DNA of 64,000 nucleotides from Locusta migratoria (GCA_026315105.1 CM048744.1:840296094-840360093), one strand, 5' to 3'; shown: positions 1-11,371, counted from the stretch's first letter. The notes: generated by a model not told the origin, from the sequence alone. A program made the numbers and translations.

Positions 1-316
1 AGAAGAGGGGAGCTCGTTTTGTATTAACGCGATATAGGGGAGAGAGAGACACGGAAATGATGCACGAGTTGGGGTGGAAATCGTTGAAAGAAAGACATTA
101 TTCTTTACGGCGAGTTTTTTTGCGAAATTTCTTTCACCAAGATTGGTACCCATCTTCATAGGGAGACATGAGATAAATGAGAGAAATCAAGTAGAAAACG
201 TTTATATTTAGGTGTTCTTTCTTCACACCTGTTATTCGAAAATGGGACGGTGAAGAAATATCCTGAAAGCAGTTTAACGAACCCTCTGTCAGACACTTGA
301 ATGTTATTTGCAGAGT
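1..316 (+). mobile_element. CR1/Jockey-like LINE, 3' end (cut by window edge)
   Basis: Diverged 3' end of the LINE family seen better at 60402-61560. It holds the end of the reverse-transcriptase ORF (equivalents of the R-Y-R-G and ARTERF...EWNG regions), then the conserved ending in which 'ttaacgaaccctctg' is followed by 'ttatttgcagagta'. The frame is broken, so this is a relic. Confidence 0.7.
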
Positions 317-490
317 AATTATGAGATGGAGAACGTCGTACTCAGTTCGGGATGCAGAGAGGAAGTTAGCAGTAGCGGTATGGACGAGTACGATAACTTT
401 TGACCTCTGGATGTCGTTAAAGGATAGCGAGATGAAAATACATTTAAAGCTTCCCCAAGAACATCATGTTAAGAACATATGGTAAACAAA

Positions 491-627
491 AATGTGCAAA
501 TGTTTGTAAAGCTTATGGGACTTAACTACGGGGTCATCAGTCCCTAAACTTATGAACTACTTACTAACTAGGACGGCACAAATATCCATGCCCGAGGGGG
601 GATTCGAACCCCCGACCGTAGTGGCTG
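491..627 (-). mobile_element. SINE1, 5'-truncated
   Basis: tRNA-derived SINE of the commonest family here. Read on the minus strand it has the B box (GGTTCGAATCC type), the 'ggcatggatatttgtgcc' junction and a tail ending near 'aaacatttg'. The tRNA-like 5' head is lost beyond about 627. Confidence 0.85.
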
Positions 628-1177
628 GTAAACACTTAGACGATGTACATTAATTATAGATTTGGCATCCCCTCCCAAACATCGTGGTTTTTTAGGTGTT
701 GCTTGATAGCGGATAAAGATTTTCGGAGCACATAGAGCTCAAATTGGAGAAACTTGCTACAGTTAGTCAAATGGACATTTGCGGTCCTTAGTGGCTAAAC
801 GACTAAAAACCGATTTTTGTGATTTTGTGATTATCTCTATACTTAAAAGACGCATTTGTTCTCTGTCTGTCTGTTCTCTTATAACTCAAGATCCAGACAA
901 CCAAACAACGTGAAGTTTGGCACACGTGCACAAAATTACATGGGGAACGTTCTGAAACAGGTTTCGTTCTATTTTCGTTCTATGGTGTAAAAATTGGCAA
1001 TTGACTCAAAATAATGAAAAGTGTGAAGTTTCTAATTATGGCAATGGATCTTGGTTTTCATTTTCGTAATACAATCCTTAAATTAATTTACAAGAAAGCT
1101 CCGCCATTTGACTGTCATCCATGGGTTTTGTACTTATTAAGTGACAATTACCACATCCGTCGTATTTAGCATTTTCA
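628..1177. other. AT-rich intergenic stretch with a small LINE scrap
   Basis: No gene seen. Positions 983-1033 match on the plus strand the CR1-like LINE coding segment for WCKNWQLTLNNEKCEV, a roughly 50-bp scrap of that ORF. A CTGT-rich simple run lies near 860-880. Confidence 0.6.
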
Positions 1178-3019
1178 TGTTGCGACCTTCCTGTCGGTAT
1201 TCGCCAATAAGATTTGGGCAATACATAACTCAGGATAGTAAAACTTTATGGCCCGTTGTCTCTCTTCATAGCGGTGAGTTATGTATGTCAGCTTCTATGC
1301 CCTAAACAGGTACCCAATCTGTTTAAACAAGAACAATACTTAATCTGTAGTTTAGCTACTCTATCAATCTGCAGATGGTGACGCGAAAAATATATTGAAA
1401 TAAACATAATTTAAAGCTCAGAATAACCAACTGCATGGATTCTAAGATAATGTTTAGAAGAGGTTTACTCACGAAGTAATTTTTATATAAATGCAGTTTA
1501 TTACTCTTTTTGGACATGAAAATGCGGAGGTGGTCCTACTTTATACATCAGTAAATATCTGAATATTTCCCCAACTATCGTTCATGAGAGGCACAATAAG
1601 TATCACACGCGTTCCAAATTATCACTCGTAAATTAATTAAGTCCATTGAATATTGCAGTTCCAAATCAGCCAGTGATCAATTACAGTGTTGCCTATAAAA
1701 CACAGTTTGTAATCACACGAGTACACGATTGCTGAATTATCACAGTTCCACAGTCCTACTACCGTGCATTGTTTATAACTTTTCAAGCAGAGACTAAGTT
1801 CTGCAGTCACAGTCCCGTAAATATTCTAAGTTCACACATGCCTATCTCTTCAAATCACAAGTTCGTAACGCGGCTTCAGACCGCCCAGCGTCACAACCTT
1901 TCGACACCACGTCCAAGTTACGAGTCCTCTCCCAAGCGTTCGAAAAGCGTGCTCCCTCTGCTCCCAAAATTGTATCCTTCCGCGCATCCTAACGTCTCTA
2001 TTTTAAAATGTAATTTCCCTTTCAAAATATTATACATTTGAATATCACAGAATTATGTGCTTAGACCACCTCCCTACAAATATTCTTTACATTTAACAAT
2101 AATAAAAAACGTTTGAGACTGAAGCTCTTTGCTAAGGTAGCTATTAAGCATGGCATCTCACTGTTTAATGTACTGCCGCCGTCGAAATAGAGTTACACAA
2201 TTAATATTTAATTTATTATGGCTTTTTCTACAGATATATTCAGTTAGTGTCCACAAATAATCATAATTGTTTATATATAAATATTGTGCTGCATATGTAC
2301 TATTTTTAGTCGGCCATGCAATATTTAATTGGCAGTTTACAACATAAGAAAACGAACGTTACTAAGAATAATATTAAATATAATAAAATACATTTATAAA
2401 TGTAATGCGCTTTGCTGGGTTCATGTTTTGCATTTCTGTGATGGAATCTATGTTCTAAAACAAAAATATTACTACCTCAACGAAAAGCAGAACAAGGCAG
2501 TAAAATAAAGTTTACTGGAAGGATACGGAAATAACTTGGCACGTCTTTAAAGGTAGGTAGCTTGGTGCAATGCTGCCCATTTGCTTCTTAAACTGTTTCT
2601 GGTAAGCACTACGTCAATAATTGTAAATATAAGTCTTATAATATTATTATTATAGTAATGAAATTTGTCGGATTTTTATTTGTAAGGGATGTTGAAGTTG
2701 TAATTACAGAGTTTGATTTTCCCAAGTCTCCTGAATACAGGCATATAATTATATTTACCGTATGAGCATTCCCTGATTATATATGGACTTTTAGAATAAT
2801 GTTTGTGGCTATATTGTATTTCAGTTGCAATCTGGAATAGCCGCCCTCGCTCAGCCAAGAGCGTGGTTTCCGGTTTCCGAGCACATTAGTAAAACCGTGA
2901 CTACCTGTCCATTCACTAGGTTCAAACTGTTAACCAGCCGGCTGGGGAACCCAAAGGCCTGGCAAAACCCGCCTTTCACATGGAAACATTCAGATTCCCC
3001 CTATATCTATAATATCACA
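1178..3019 (+). repeat. Unclassified ~1.8 kb dispersed repeat, copy 1
   Basis: Collinear with 17133-19577 over its whole length, in the same orientation and with many substitutions and indels. The copy starts near 'tgttgcgacc' and ends near 'atatcaca'. It has no long conserved frame: the 90-residue ORF at 1769-2041 is disrupted in the other copy. No flanking TSD or terminal inverted repeats were found, so its class is unknown. It may be a non-autonomous retroelement or an old LTR. Confidence 0.75.
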
Positions 3020-3949
3020 ATATAACACAAACATTTAGAATTGTCTGACATGTCAGAGATACATGTAAACGTCATTTCAATCTTACATATTTATATATCA
3101 CTATAATATGCCTAATATGATTGAAATCATTAATCTCAATTGAAATTAAAAAGTATTCATCACAAATAAGTGGCGGACGTTCCTTTTAAAAACTTTATGT
3201 GGCTGTAGTTCCCCCGCAAAGGGAAAAATGAAGTCCATTAATGTTACACCGCATTAGCAAGACGTTGGGTAAATATTTTTGTGCGGGCAAATCCGATAAA
3301 ATTGAAAAACAACACTCTTCCCCATTGCGCTGCAATCAAAGAGCACTGGATTACGGGAGAACGTAATTAAAATCTGTTAGTTAATTTGGTGAAAAATTAA
3401 GTTCGTCGATTCCGTGCAATTCAAGCAAAGAGAAATTATTTGTCTGTATTCAGAACATTTTTCTTTTAATCTTAATCTGATGAAAAGCCACCGCGAGGAT
3501 TGCTAATTAATATTTCAGAATTTAGCTCCTTGAGAGCTATTTAATTCTACCACTAAATTATAAAAATAATAATAATAATAATTCGCTAATGAAAGTCAGA
3601 AATAACAAAGACGCTGATTTGTTTTATTGAATGCATCTGATATTTCGCCTCAGGCGCTTCTCGAAATACATCGAACAATACAAATGTGCGCACAGAAAAG
3701 CACTGATCAACCCCAGGCAACGTAATAAAACTGAAGTAAAGGAAAAATTTTGTGTACGTTCTATAAATACATTTATATTTTGTTTGTCGCTTTTCGGCTC
3801 GCAAGGCCTACTTTGTTTCCTGCATATTTATTAATGGTTTGAATTATACCTTTTCAGTTGTACTGCCGCAAAAGTCTCTATACAGTCTGGGTGAATAATT
3901 CTGGTCTCTTAGCAGAATACTGCAGTTTGTCTGCGCATTCATGTTTTCA
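3020..3949. other. Intergenic AT-rich sequence
   Basis: No gene or recognisable element. It has a short (AAT)n run near 3565-3582. The small ORFs on both strands at 3586-3834 overlap each other and look like chance frames. Confidence 0.6.
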
Positions 3950-4149
3950 AAAAAATGTTCAAATGTTTGTATAGCTTATGGGACTTAACTACGGGGTCAT
4001 CAGTCCCTAAACTTACAAACTACTTATGAACTAACTAATACTAAAAACGGCACAAATATCCATGCCCGAGGGGGGATTCGAACCCCCGACCGTAGTGGCC
4101 GTGCAGACCGTGACTGGAGCGCCTCAGTCCCCTCACCCACCGCGGCCGG
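3950..4149 (-). mobile_element. SINE1, full-length
   Basis: Minus-strand copy running from the tRNA-like head (GGCCGCGGTG..., A box in 'ggccgaggggactga', B box) to a tail ending 'ttgaacatttttt'. Pol III type internal promoter boxes are visible. Confidence 0.9.
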
Positions 4150-4452
4150 TTTCATGTTTTCCACGTGGTTTAGTATTGCCCCTCATGTTGTAATTTTGCA
4201 AACAAATTTACATGGTAAATGGTAGCTTAGTTATATAGTGTTTTGAGGTTTATGGCTGGTATGGGAGTGGAGTTGAAACGTATTTTTCTTTTCGTATTCT
4301 TATAACATTTCGTAGCAGCGATGTAGCTCTCTTAGGGCACAGACACACGTGGGATCTTAGTGCACGGACGTCGACCGCAAATGTGACGGGGCTATCCGAT
4401 CATTTTTGTTTACAGCTGCAGAAGGCAACATATAGTGTATTACAAGGTAAAT
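4150..4452. other. Spacer between SINEs
   Basis: About 300 bp of non-repetitive-looking sequence. I see no ORF or motif that supports a call. Confidence 0.5.
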
Positions 4453-4463
4453 TCCAATCCTTC

Positions 4464-4661
4464 AAATGTTCAAATGTTTGTATAGCTTATGGGACTTAAC
4501 AACTGGGTCATCAGTCCCTAAACTTACAAACTACTTATCAACTAGCTAAGACTAAGGACGGCACAAATATCCATGCCCGAGGGGGGATTCGAACCCCCGA
4601 CCGTAGTGGCCGTGCAGACCGCGACTGGAGCGCCTCAGTCCCCTCGACCACCGCGGCCGGA
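4464..4661 (-). mobile_element. SINE1, full-length with TSD
   Basis: Complete minus-strand copy flanked by an 11-bp perfect TSD (tccaatccttc at 4453-4463 and 4662-4672), showing a clean retroposition event. Confidence 0.92.
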
Positions 4662-4856
4662 TCCAATCCTTCGTTCGTCATATTGAACACAGTGTTTTTC
4701 AACTACAAAGTGGTGCCATCTCGATGGTGGTCATATTATTTTGTCAACCCCTTGTTGTTTCCACAACTAAACTTTGTCTCGATATGTAGCAGAAATTCCT
4801 AAGAGATTCCAGTAATATACAGAGTGGTCAGGAGCAGTATACAAAATGCGTAACGG

Positions 4857-5055
4857 TGTTCAAAATGTCCAAATGTTTGTATAGCTTATGGGACTTAACT
4901 ACGGGGTCATCAGTCCCTAAACTTACAAACTACTTATGAACTACTTACGAACTAGGACGGCACAAATATCCATGCCCGAGGGGGGATTCGAACCCCCGAC
5001 CGTAGTGGCTGTGCAGACCGTGACTAGAACGCTTCAGTCCCGTCGGCCACCGCTG
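4857..5055 (-). mobile_element. SINE1, near full-length
   Basis: Minus-strand copy with tail, B box and most of the head. The outer end of the head departs from consensus after 'ggccaccgc'. Confidence 0.88.
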
Positions 5056-5237
5056 ATGTGCAGCGGTTGGGTCTTTATATACCACTCTCACTTTCTTACT
5101 TTATTCATTCCACTCCACATAATTCGCGAAGAAAAAAAATGACTACAGATATGACTCCTTGTGGTCTCCAGTCGCTCTAATTTTATCCGCATTTTTTGCG
5201 ACATATACGTAGTACGATGACCGATAATGGTTGACCC

Positions 5238-5503
5238 GGAACTTCCTGGCAGATTAAAATTGTGTGCCGGAACCGGGACTCGAACCTGGGACCTTTGCCT
5301 TTTCGCGGGCAAGCGCACTACCGACTGTGCTATCCCGACACAACTCACGATGCCGCCTCACAACTCTAATTCCGCCAGTACCTCGCCTCCTGCTTTCCAA
5401 ACTTCACAGAATCTCTCCTGCGAACCATGCAAGACTAGCACTCCTGGAAGAAAGGATATGGTGGAGACATGGCTTAGCCACAGCCTAATAAAGTTTCATT
5501 CTG
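5238..5503 (-). mobile_element. tRNA-like retroposon (SINE3), 266 bp
   Basis: Flanked by a perfect 12-bp TSD (aatggttgaccc at 5226-5237 and 5504-5515). Read on the minus strand, the part at 5260-5340 folds as a tRNA-like unit: GCCGG-type acceptor arms, a D arm with 'agcacagtcggtagtgcgc', an anticodon-like ttgcc/ggcaa stem, and a T arm around GGTTCGAGTCCC. The rest is a unique body shared with 7063-7440. This is not a functional tRNA gene: the loop lacks U33 and the unit is embedded in a retroposed body. Confidence 0.8.
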
Positions 5504-5553
5504 AATGGTTGACCCTTCTACCAACGCATTCTCTCAAACAGTAGCCTGTACTG

Positions 5554-5843
5554 CTATGTGGAACGGTTCTCTTTTAAAAGGCAGTCTTTGGACCGTTTTT
5601 TTTTTTTTATGATCTCTGTGACGCATTCGCGCTTACATAAGGTACCTGTCGCGAACCGTGTTCCTCTCCTTAGAACCTTATACCTGGCAATGTCAATAAG
5701 CTGTGAGACTTGACGCCTGGAGAGTGAGATCTCACGTGACAGTATGTAGCTCACGCTGCCGTGTAACGGCGTGAACTGCGGCATCCTGTGCAACATACAG
5801 AGTCGTGTGGGTGCCTATCCTCTAGGCGTCAAGTCTCACAGCT
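5554..5843. repeat. Unclassified segment with 20-bp perfect inverted repeats
   Basis: Positions 5699-5718 and 5824-5843 are exact reverse complements of 20 bp, separated by 105 bp that hold smaller hairpins. The right arm abuts a SINE tail at 5844. No ORF is supported. It may be a small fold-back element or a TSD-associated inversion. Confidence 0.5.
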
Positions 5844-5924
5844 ATGTTTGTATAGTCTATGGGACTTAACTACGGGGTCATCAGTTCCTAAACTTACAAA
5901 CTACTTATGAACTACTTACGAACT
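5844..5924 (-). mobile_element. SINE1 3' fragment
   Basis: Only the 3' body (tail to 'agttcgtaagtag') is present. It is directly followed by a full copy at 5934, probably because one SINE landed inside another. Confidence 0.8.
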
Positions 5925-5933
5925 CAAATCAAA

Positions 5934-6127
5934 TCTTCAAATGTTTGTATAGTCTATGGGACTTAACTACGGGGTTATCAGTCCCTAAACTTACAAACTA
6001 CTTATGAACTACTTACGAACTAGGACGGCACAAATATCCATGCCCGAGGGGAGATTCTAACCCCCGCCCGTAGTGGCCGTACAGACCGTGACTGCAGCGC
6101 CTCAATCTCCTCGGCCAACGCGGCCGG
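5934..6127 (-). mobile_element. SINE1, full-length
   Basis: Minus-strand copy from head (ggccgcgttggccgagg) to tail. The B box is mutated (GGTTAGAATC), which should weaken internal Pol III promotion. Confidence 0.88.
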
Positions 6128-6480
6128 CTGTCACAACTTATTGAGTGTACCACGTATATCCCCTCTGTCAGTCAATTCTGAAACGAATCCCATGCCGACA
6201 GAAAATGGATTTTTCGTAAGTAAGAGGTGCCGTTGATTGTTCAGCGCAAAACTTTGTGGTTTAAAAACAATGGTGAAGAAAATCAGCTAATCTTTTTCAA
6301 AGGAACCGTCCAGGTGTTTGCCTGTAGGAATTTAGAGAATTATGGGAAAGTTAAATCCTGATGGCGTCAAGATAATTGACTATGGAATTCCAGTGTGGTT
6401 ACCACTGCTTCAGCCCGCTCGACGAGTGTTCTGGTATCGACTTAGCTTGTTGTTGCACTACACTTCTTGAGGATTGTTTA
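6128..6480. other. Intergenic spacer
   Basis: No gene, RNA or repeat recognised in about 350 bp. Confidence 0.5.
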
Positions 6481-6935
6481 ATCTACATCTACATCTACAT
6501 GGGATACACTGCAAATCAAATTTAAGTGCTTGGCAGAGGGTTCATCGAACCACAATTATACTATTTATCTCCCATTCCATTCTCGAATAGCGCGCGGGAA
6601 GAAAGAACACCTGAATCTCTCTGTTCGAGCTCTGATTTCTCTTATTTTATTCTGATGATCATTTCTACCTATGTAAGTGGGAGTCAACAATATATTTTCG
6701 CATTCGGAGGAGAATGTTGGCGATTGGAGTTTCGCAAGTAACCCACGCCTCAGCGATAAGCGCCGTTGTTGTAATGATTCCCATCCCAGATCCTGTATCA
6801 TTTCCGTAACGCTGTCTCCCCTGTATCGCGACAATACGAAACGAGCTGCCCTTCTTTGGACTGTTTCGATGTCCTCCGTCAAACCCACCTGATAAGGATC
6901 CCACACTGGGCTGCAATACTCCAAAAATGGACGGA
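6481..6935 (-). mobile_element. CR1/Jockey-like LINE, 5'-truncated
   Basis: Minus-strand copy with its 3' tail of TGTAGA/ATCTAC hexamers at 6481-6500. The frame at 6565-6924 encodes the last ~119 residues of the reverse-transcriptase ORF, from MEYCSPVWDPYQVGLTEDIE through R-R-A-A-R-F-V-L-S-R to E-W-N-G-R and a stop. It is nearly identical to the same part of 60402-61560, so this family moved recently. The 5' truncation is typical of LINE insertion. Confidence 0.88.
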
Positions 6936-7062
6936 CAAGGCTTCTGCCTTACCCAAGGTTAATTTTGCGTGTTAATTCCTAAATCGTTCTTTCTGCAGAT
7001 TTCATTTTATGGAAGTAATTCTACTGTATTTGTAAAGTCATGCAGTAAAGACATTTCTTTCG

Positions 7063-7440
7063 TTGAAACTTCTTGGCAGATTAAAATTGTATGCCAAAAC
7101 CGGGACTCGAACCTGGAACCTTTGCCTTTCGCGGGCAAGCGCTCTACCACTGAGCTATTCCGGCACCCTTCACGGCCCGTCCTCACAACTTTACTTCCGC
7201 CAGTACCTCGCCTCCTACTATCCGAACTTCACAGAAGTTCTCCTGCGAGACTTGCAGAACTAGCACTCCTGGATGAAAGGATATGGTGGAGACATGGCTT
7301 AGCCACAGCCTAAAGGATGTTACCAGAATAAAACTTTCACACGGCAGCGGAGTGTGCACTGATATGAAACTTTCTCGCAGTTTCAAATTTTAATCTGCCA
7401 CGAAGTTTCATTATCAGCGCATACTCCGCTGCAGAGTGAA
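7063..7440 (-). mobile_element. tRNA-like retroposon (SINE3) with fold-back arm
   Basis: Same tRNA-like unit and body as 5238-5503, plus about 125 bp at 7318-7440 that folds back on itself ('aaactttcacacggcagcgg' pairs with the complement of 'ccgctgcagagtgaaagttt'). The left end 'cttggcagattaaaatt' and the segment near 7390-7405 are inverted copies of each other. This inverted-repeat architecture around a tRNA-like core is unusual for a simple SINE. Confidence 0.7.
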
Positions 7441-8281
7441 AGTTTCATCCTGGATTTCTTTCTTTGTTTTTCAAAACTTTACATTTCTTTCAAAGTTCGT
7501 GTTTCTAGTGTAACTAAATTAATCTATACGTGACTGAATTGGATTTATTAAGAAATAAAAACGTTATTTTCTTAATTTAAGAATAGTAAGCCCAGCTTTA
7601 GCATAACCAAATAAATATAATTTGGGTGCGATTTCGCTATGTTTTCGAGAAAATATACTTGTCACTTACATCCAGTTTTCTCGTAATTTTACACATTGGT
7701 CCTTGCGGAAAAAAATTACGTAACAATAGCCGAGTCACACTTCTGCCTCTGCTTCGTGACATTGCGAGAAAATCGCCTCGACCCCCTCCGCTCCCTCTCC
7801 CCCTGACCGCCGTCACGTAATTAATGGAGGCCCTGAGGCGACAGTGCGGAACCGTATCGACCGCCTTCTGGTCGTCAGGAAACTCGCCCTCCACCTGGAC
7901 CTTGTGTCTGCTTCTATCGAGTCTCCTGGGCGAATGTGTCAAGCTGGCGTTAACACCACCGGTGCTTTCCGAACCCATTTTCTTTCTTACACAAGATATT
8001 TTAGCTCTCCGTAAATCACACAGTATAGGAGCGTAAATCATGTTAAAAACTTCTAGAGCAGGTCTACGTCAGAGACATAGGCCTACTGTTTTGCCATCTG
8101 ATTGATAACTCTTCATGAAAACGGGAATGTCCAGTGCTTTTCTTCCAATCATGAACGCTTCGCTGCTCTAGAGGCCTACCGTACACTGCTGCTAGATTTG
8201 GGGTGGAAGGAGGGGGAAAGGCGAGTTGCCGCTGAAAGGGAAGGGGATATTCGCTAGTATTCGCTGCAGCGCCCGAGGACA
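7441..8281. other. Intergenic, partly GC-rich
   Basis: Small overlapping frames on both strands (7637-8041 minus, 7824-8036 plus) share one GC-rich patch. Neither shows a recognisable domain, so I do not call a gene. Nothing else is supported. Confidence 0.45.
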
Positions 8282-8444
8282 TAGAGGTGCTATGCTACAA
8301 TGCGCGAGGGGTTCGAATGCCCCCTCGGGAATGGTTGTTTCAGCTGTCTTTAGTACAAGCTAGTTAGTAAGTAGTTTGTAAGTTTAGGGACTGATGACCC
8401 CGCAGTTAAATCCCTTAAGCTCAAGAAACATTTGAACATTTTAG
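8282..8444 (+). mobile_element. SINE, variant head, 5' truncated
   Basis: Plus-strand copy with a B box (GGTTCGAATGCC), the 'gtctttagtacaagctagt' body and the common tail ending 'aaacatttgaacatttt'. Confidence 0.82.
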
Positions 8445-8477
8445 TTTGTATTCTCTGTATCTTCTTAACCATTATGC

Positions 8478-9613
8478 TGGATAGGGGATTTCCTGTCAGA
8501 GAGGACACACTTTGTAGTAATCGATGGTAAGGCATAGACTAAAACAGAGGTGATATCGGGCGTTCCATAGGGTAGTGTTATTGCTCCTCTGCTGTTCCTT
8601 ATTTACATTAACGATTTAGGGGAAAGTCTCTCTCTTAGGTTGTTTGCAGATGACGCCCTCATTTACTGTCTAGTAAAATCATCTGAAGATGAAAACCAAC
8701 TGCAGAACGATCTGAATAAGATATCACTTTGGTGTAAAAATTGGCAATCGAGTCTAAATAATGAGAAGTGTGAAGTCGTCCACATGAGTACGAAAAGAAA
8801 TCAGTTAAACTTTGTTTACAACATAAATCAATCAAATGTGAAGGCCGTAAACTCCACAAAATACCTAGGAATTACTATTACTTCAGACATAAACTGGAAA
8901 GAACACGTAGATAATATCGTGGGAAAGGCGAACCAGAGACTGCCTTTTATTGGCAGAACCCTTAAAAGACACAGCAGAACTACTAAAGAAACTGCATGCA
9001 CTACGCTTGCCCGTCCTTTTTTGAAGTATTTCCGCCCATTGTGGGATCCTTACCAGGTGGCCAGAATGAAACTTTCACTCTGCCGCGGAGTGTGCGCTGA
9101 TATGAAACTTCCTGGCCGAGCGGTAGAGCGCTTGCCCGCGAAAGGCAAAGGTCCCAGGTTCGAGTCCCGGTCCCGGCACACAATTTTAATCTGCCAGGAA
9201 GTTTCTTATCAGGTGGGTTTGACAGAGGACATCGAAAGAGTTCAAAGATGGGCAGCTCGTTTCGTATTGTCACGATACAGGTGAGACAGCGTTACGGAAA
9301 TGACACAGGATCTTGGATGGGAATCATTACAAGAACGGCGCTTATCGCTGCGGCGATGGGTTACGTACGAAACTGCAATCGCCAACATTCTACAGGAATG
9401 CGAAAATATATTGTTTACTCTCATTTACATAGGTAGATATGATCATCAGAATACAATACGAGAAATCAGAGCTCTAACGGAGAGATTGAGTGGTCTTTCT
9501 TCACGCGCGCTATTCGAGAATGAAATGGGAGGTAAATAGTACAAAGGTAGTTCGATGAACCCTCTGCCTGACACTGAAATGTGATTTGCAGAGTATCCCA
9601 TGTAGATGTAAGA
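8478..9613 (+). mobile_element. CR1/Jockey-like LINE, 5'-truncated, hosting a SINE
   Basis: Plus-strand LINE from the reverse-transcriptase core to the 3' end (gcagagtatcccatgtagatgta). The frame at 8640-9284 carries FADDALIY (catalytic YxDD equivalent), WCKNWQ and KYLGITI blocks. A stop lies upstream at the equivalent of GKAST. A SINE3 copy sits at 9061-9204 and leaves the frame open; the frame then ends early after L-S-R-Y-R. Not functional. Confidence 0.87.
9061..9204 (+). mobile_element. SINE3 (tRNA-like) inserted in LINE, 144 bp
   Basis: Flanked by 12-bp TSDs with one mismatch (cttaccaggtgg 9049-9060, cttatcaggtgg 9205-9216). The tRNA-like core (A-box-like 'gagcggtagagcgc', B box GGTTCGAGTCC) is bracketed by exact 12-bp inverted repeats, gaaacttcctgg and ccaggaagtttc. 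Confidence 0.88.
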
Positions 9614-9670
9614 TGTACTTTTTGGAGGAACTAAGATGCAACTTCGTCGGAAGTTCATAGTTTACCCTCT

Positions 9671-9740
9671 GGCGGGCGCGCGCGCGCGCGCATGTGTGCG
9701 TATGTGTGTGTGTGTGTGTGTGTTTGTGTGTGTGTGTGAG
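9671..9740. repeat. (GC)n/(GT)n microsatellite
   Basis: Alternating purine-pyrimidine run: GC repeats followed by TG repeats. This is a composition that can favour Z-DNA. Confidence 0.9.
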
Positions 9741-9828
9741 AGGTCCTTAGTACAAGCTAGTTCAAGTAGTTTGTAAGTCGAGCACCATAGTAGTTTGATC
9801 CAATAGGTTTAGAAACATTTGAATATTT
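9741..9828 (+). mobile_element. SINE 3' fragment
   Basis: Body and tail only ('gtccttagtacaagctag' ... 'aaacatttgaatatttt'). The head is replaced by the microsatellite. Confidence 0.7.
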
Positions 9829-10011
9829 TTGGACTAACACGTCACTTGCGTGTCGGTGATCTGTTGTAGCAGATCATCAGCAAGTGTAAGTGGCAACTTG
9901 CAACATGATGCCATACTGTATTCGCCATAAACTTAAACCTAACATTTCACTACGTATATTTCCGCATGTGATGGAATCCCATTCGGTTTTGTTTCGCGTG
10001 GAAGTATGCGT

Positions 10012-10200
10012 CGGCAGAATGGCCGTGCGCACTGGGGCTCCGTGTTGCAGTGCGCGCATCTGTTACCCGTCGGGGGTTCGAGCCCCCCTCGGCCATGGGT
10101 GTATGAGTTGTCCTTCGGTTAGTTTAACTTAGTTTAAGTAGTTTGTAAGCTACGGACTAATAATTAAGCAGTGAAGTCCGACAGATTTAAAAACGTTTGA
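10012..10200 (+). mobile_element. SINE2-like, variant tRNA head
   Basis: Plus-strand head 'cagaatggccgtgcgca' with a B box GGTTCGAGCCC, then the SINE2-type body (ttaagtagtttgtaagctacggactaata) and tail. Confidence 0.8.
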
Positions 10201-10721
10201 TTTCCGTGGAGTACAGTCAAGTATAATAATAAGGAAATATTTAATATTTGGCGTTACACGCATATCGATTCAGCGATAATACGAGACAACAGCTTTACCG
10301 GCGAATTTAAGTTGGACCACACTGGCAAGTTAGCTTGTCCATGTCCACTGCAATAACATGAACAGTTGCAGTTAAACCATGGGGACAAATGGAGGAACAG
10401 TATAGCTCCGAATGTTACTTATCTTGTAAACGAATTGACATAATGTAAGGCCAATACGGTTCTGTAGGAACCAGACGGAAATGTAATATTTTGACGCTTC
10501 AGATAATATAGAACTGTAATTAAAAAGAAGAATGACGAATATTCCTAACACAGGCTTATTTTTCTGCATGACATATGTGTCACTTAAAAGCACGGTGCAG
10601 AGATTTCAGTTAAATAGTAGTGTGTGTAGTTAAATATTTTGTAGTTAATATTTTTAACGTCTTCTATATCCGAATCAGAAGAATAGCTTCCAGTACTAAA
10701 ACTGTATACTGCTAAACTGAT
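10201..10721. other. Intergenic AT-rich sequence
   Basis: Nothing supported. Short minus-strand frames at 10372-10820 show no domain. Confidence 0.5.
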
Positions 10722-10917
10722 AATGTTCAAATGTTTGTAAAGCTTATGAGACTTAACTACGGGGTCATCAGCCCTAAACTTACAAACTACTTTTGAACTA
10801 GCTAACACTAAAGACGGCACAAATATCTATGCCCGAGGGGGGATTCGAACCCCCGACCGTAGTGGCCGTGCAGACCGTGACTGGAGCGGCTCAGTCCCCT
10901 CAAACACCGAGGCCGGC
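10722..10917 (-). mobile_element. SINE1, full-length
   Basis: Minus-strand copy. Flanks aactgataatg and aactggtaatg look like an 11-bp TSD with one change. Confidence 0.88.
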
Positions 10918-11371
10918 AACTGGTAATGATGCGATCAACAAAAGAATACACGTAGCCATTTTAACGGCGTTCTACGTGCATATTTCAGTACGGAGCGGGA
11001 AGCAACTTGAGCCAGTTTCATAGCACGTATTAACAGCGAGACAATTGCAGCACAGCAGACCTTTGCAGAATCTGTGACTGCACGCGATTTTCGAAATGTA
11101 AATTACGTAGACAAAGAATGATTTGAGAGAAACTTCGATGGCTAGCGGTTCATTATGTCAGTTTTATTCAAAATAGCAAGGAGGTACAAGGTGCCAATTA
11201 TTGAACTAAATGAAACAAAATCGTCGTAACTTCTGAACGGTTTGCGATAGAACGTTCAAATGTGGCCACGGGGCACGCTGTGAATTCAGTACGCCCACTC
11301 GCACGCGTCTCGTTGTTGTCGGCCATTTGCACGCGAAAATGTCACGAAGTGCCTGAGCTAAAGCTCTTGTT

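Noticed and set aside
1769..2041. 90-residue ORF in the dispersed repeat
   Set aside because: The frame is broken by indels in the second copy at 18310-18600, so there is no sign of coding constraint.
1178..3019. LTR status of the dispersed repeat (starts TG, ends CA)
   Set aside because: Neither copy has a matching TSD and no internal region with gag or pol lies between them.
5260..5340. tRNA gene call (cloverleaf-like, also at 7095-7165 and 9115-9180)
   Set aside because: Same unit occurs inside retroposed elements with TSDs, and the anticodon loop lacks the invariant U33. tRNA scanners would also hit SINE heads at about 40 sites here.
7637..8041. 134-residue minus-strand ORF
   Set aside because: GC-rich patch open in several frames; no domain or homology that I recognise.
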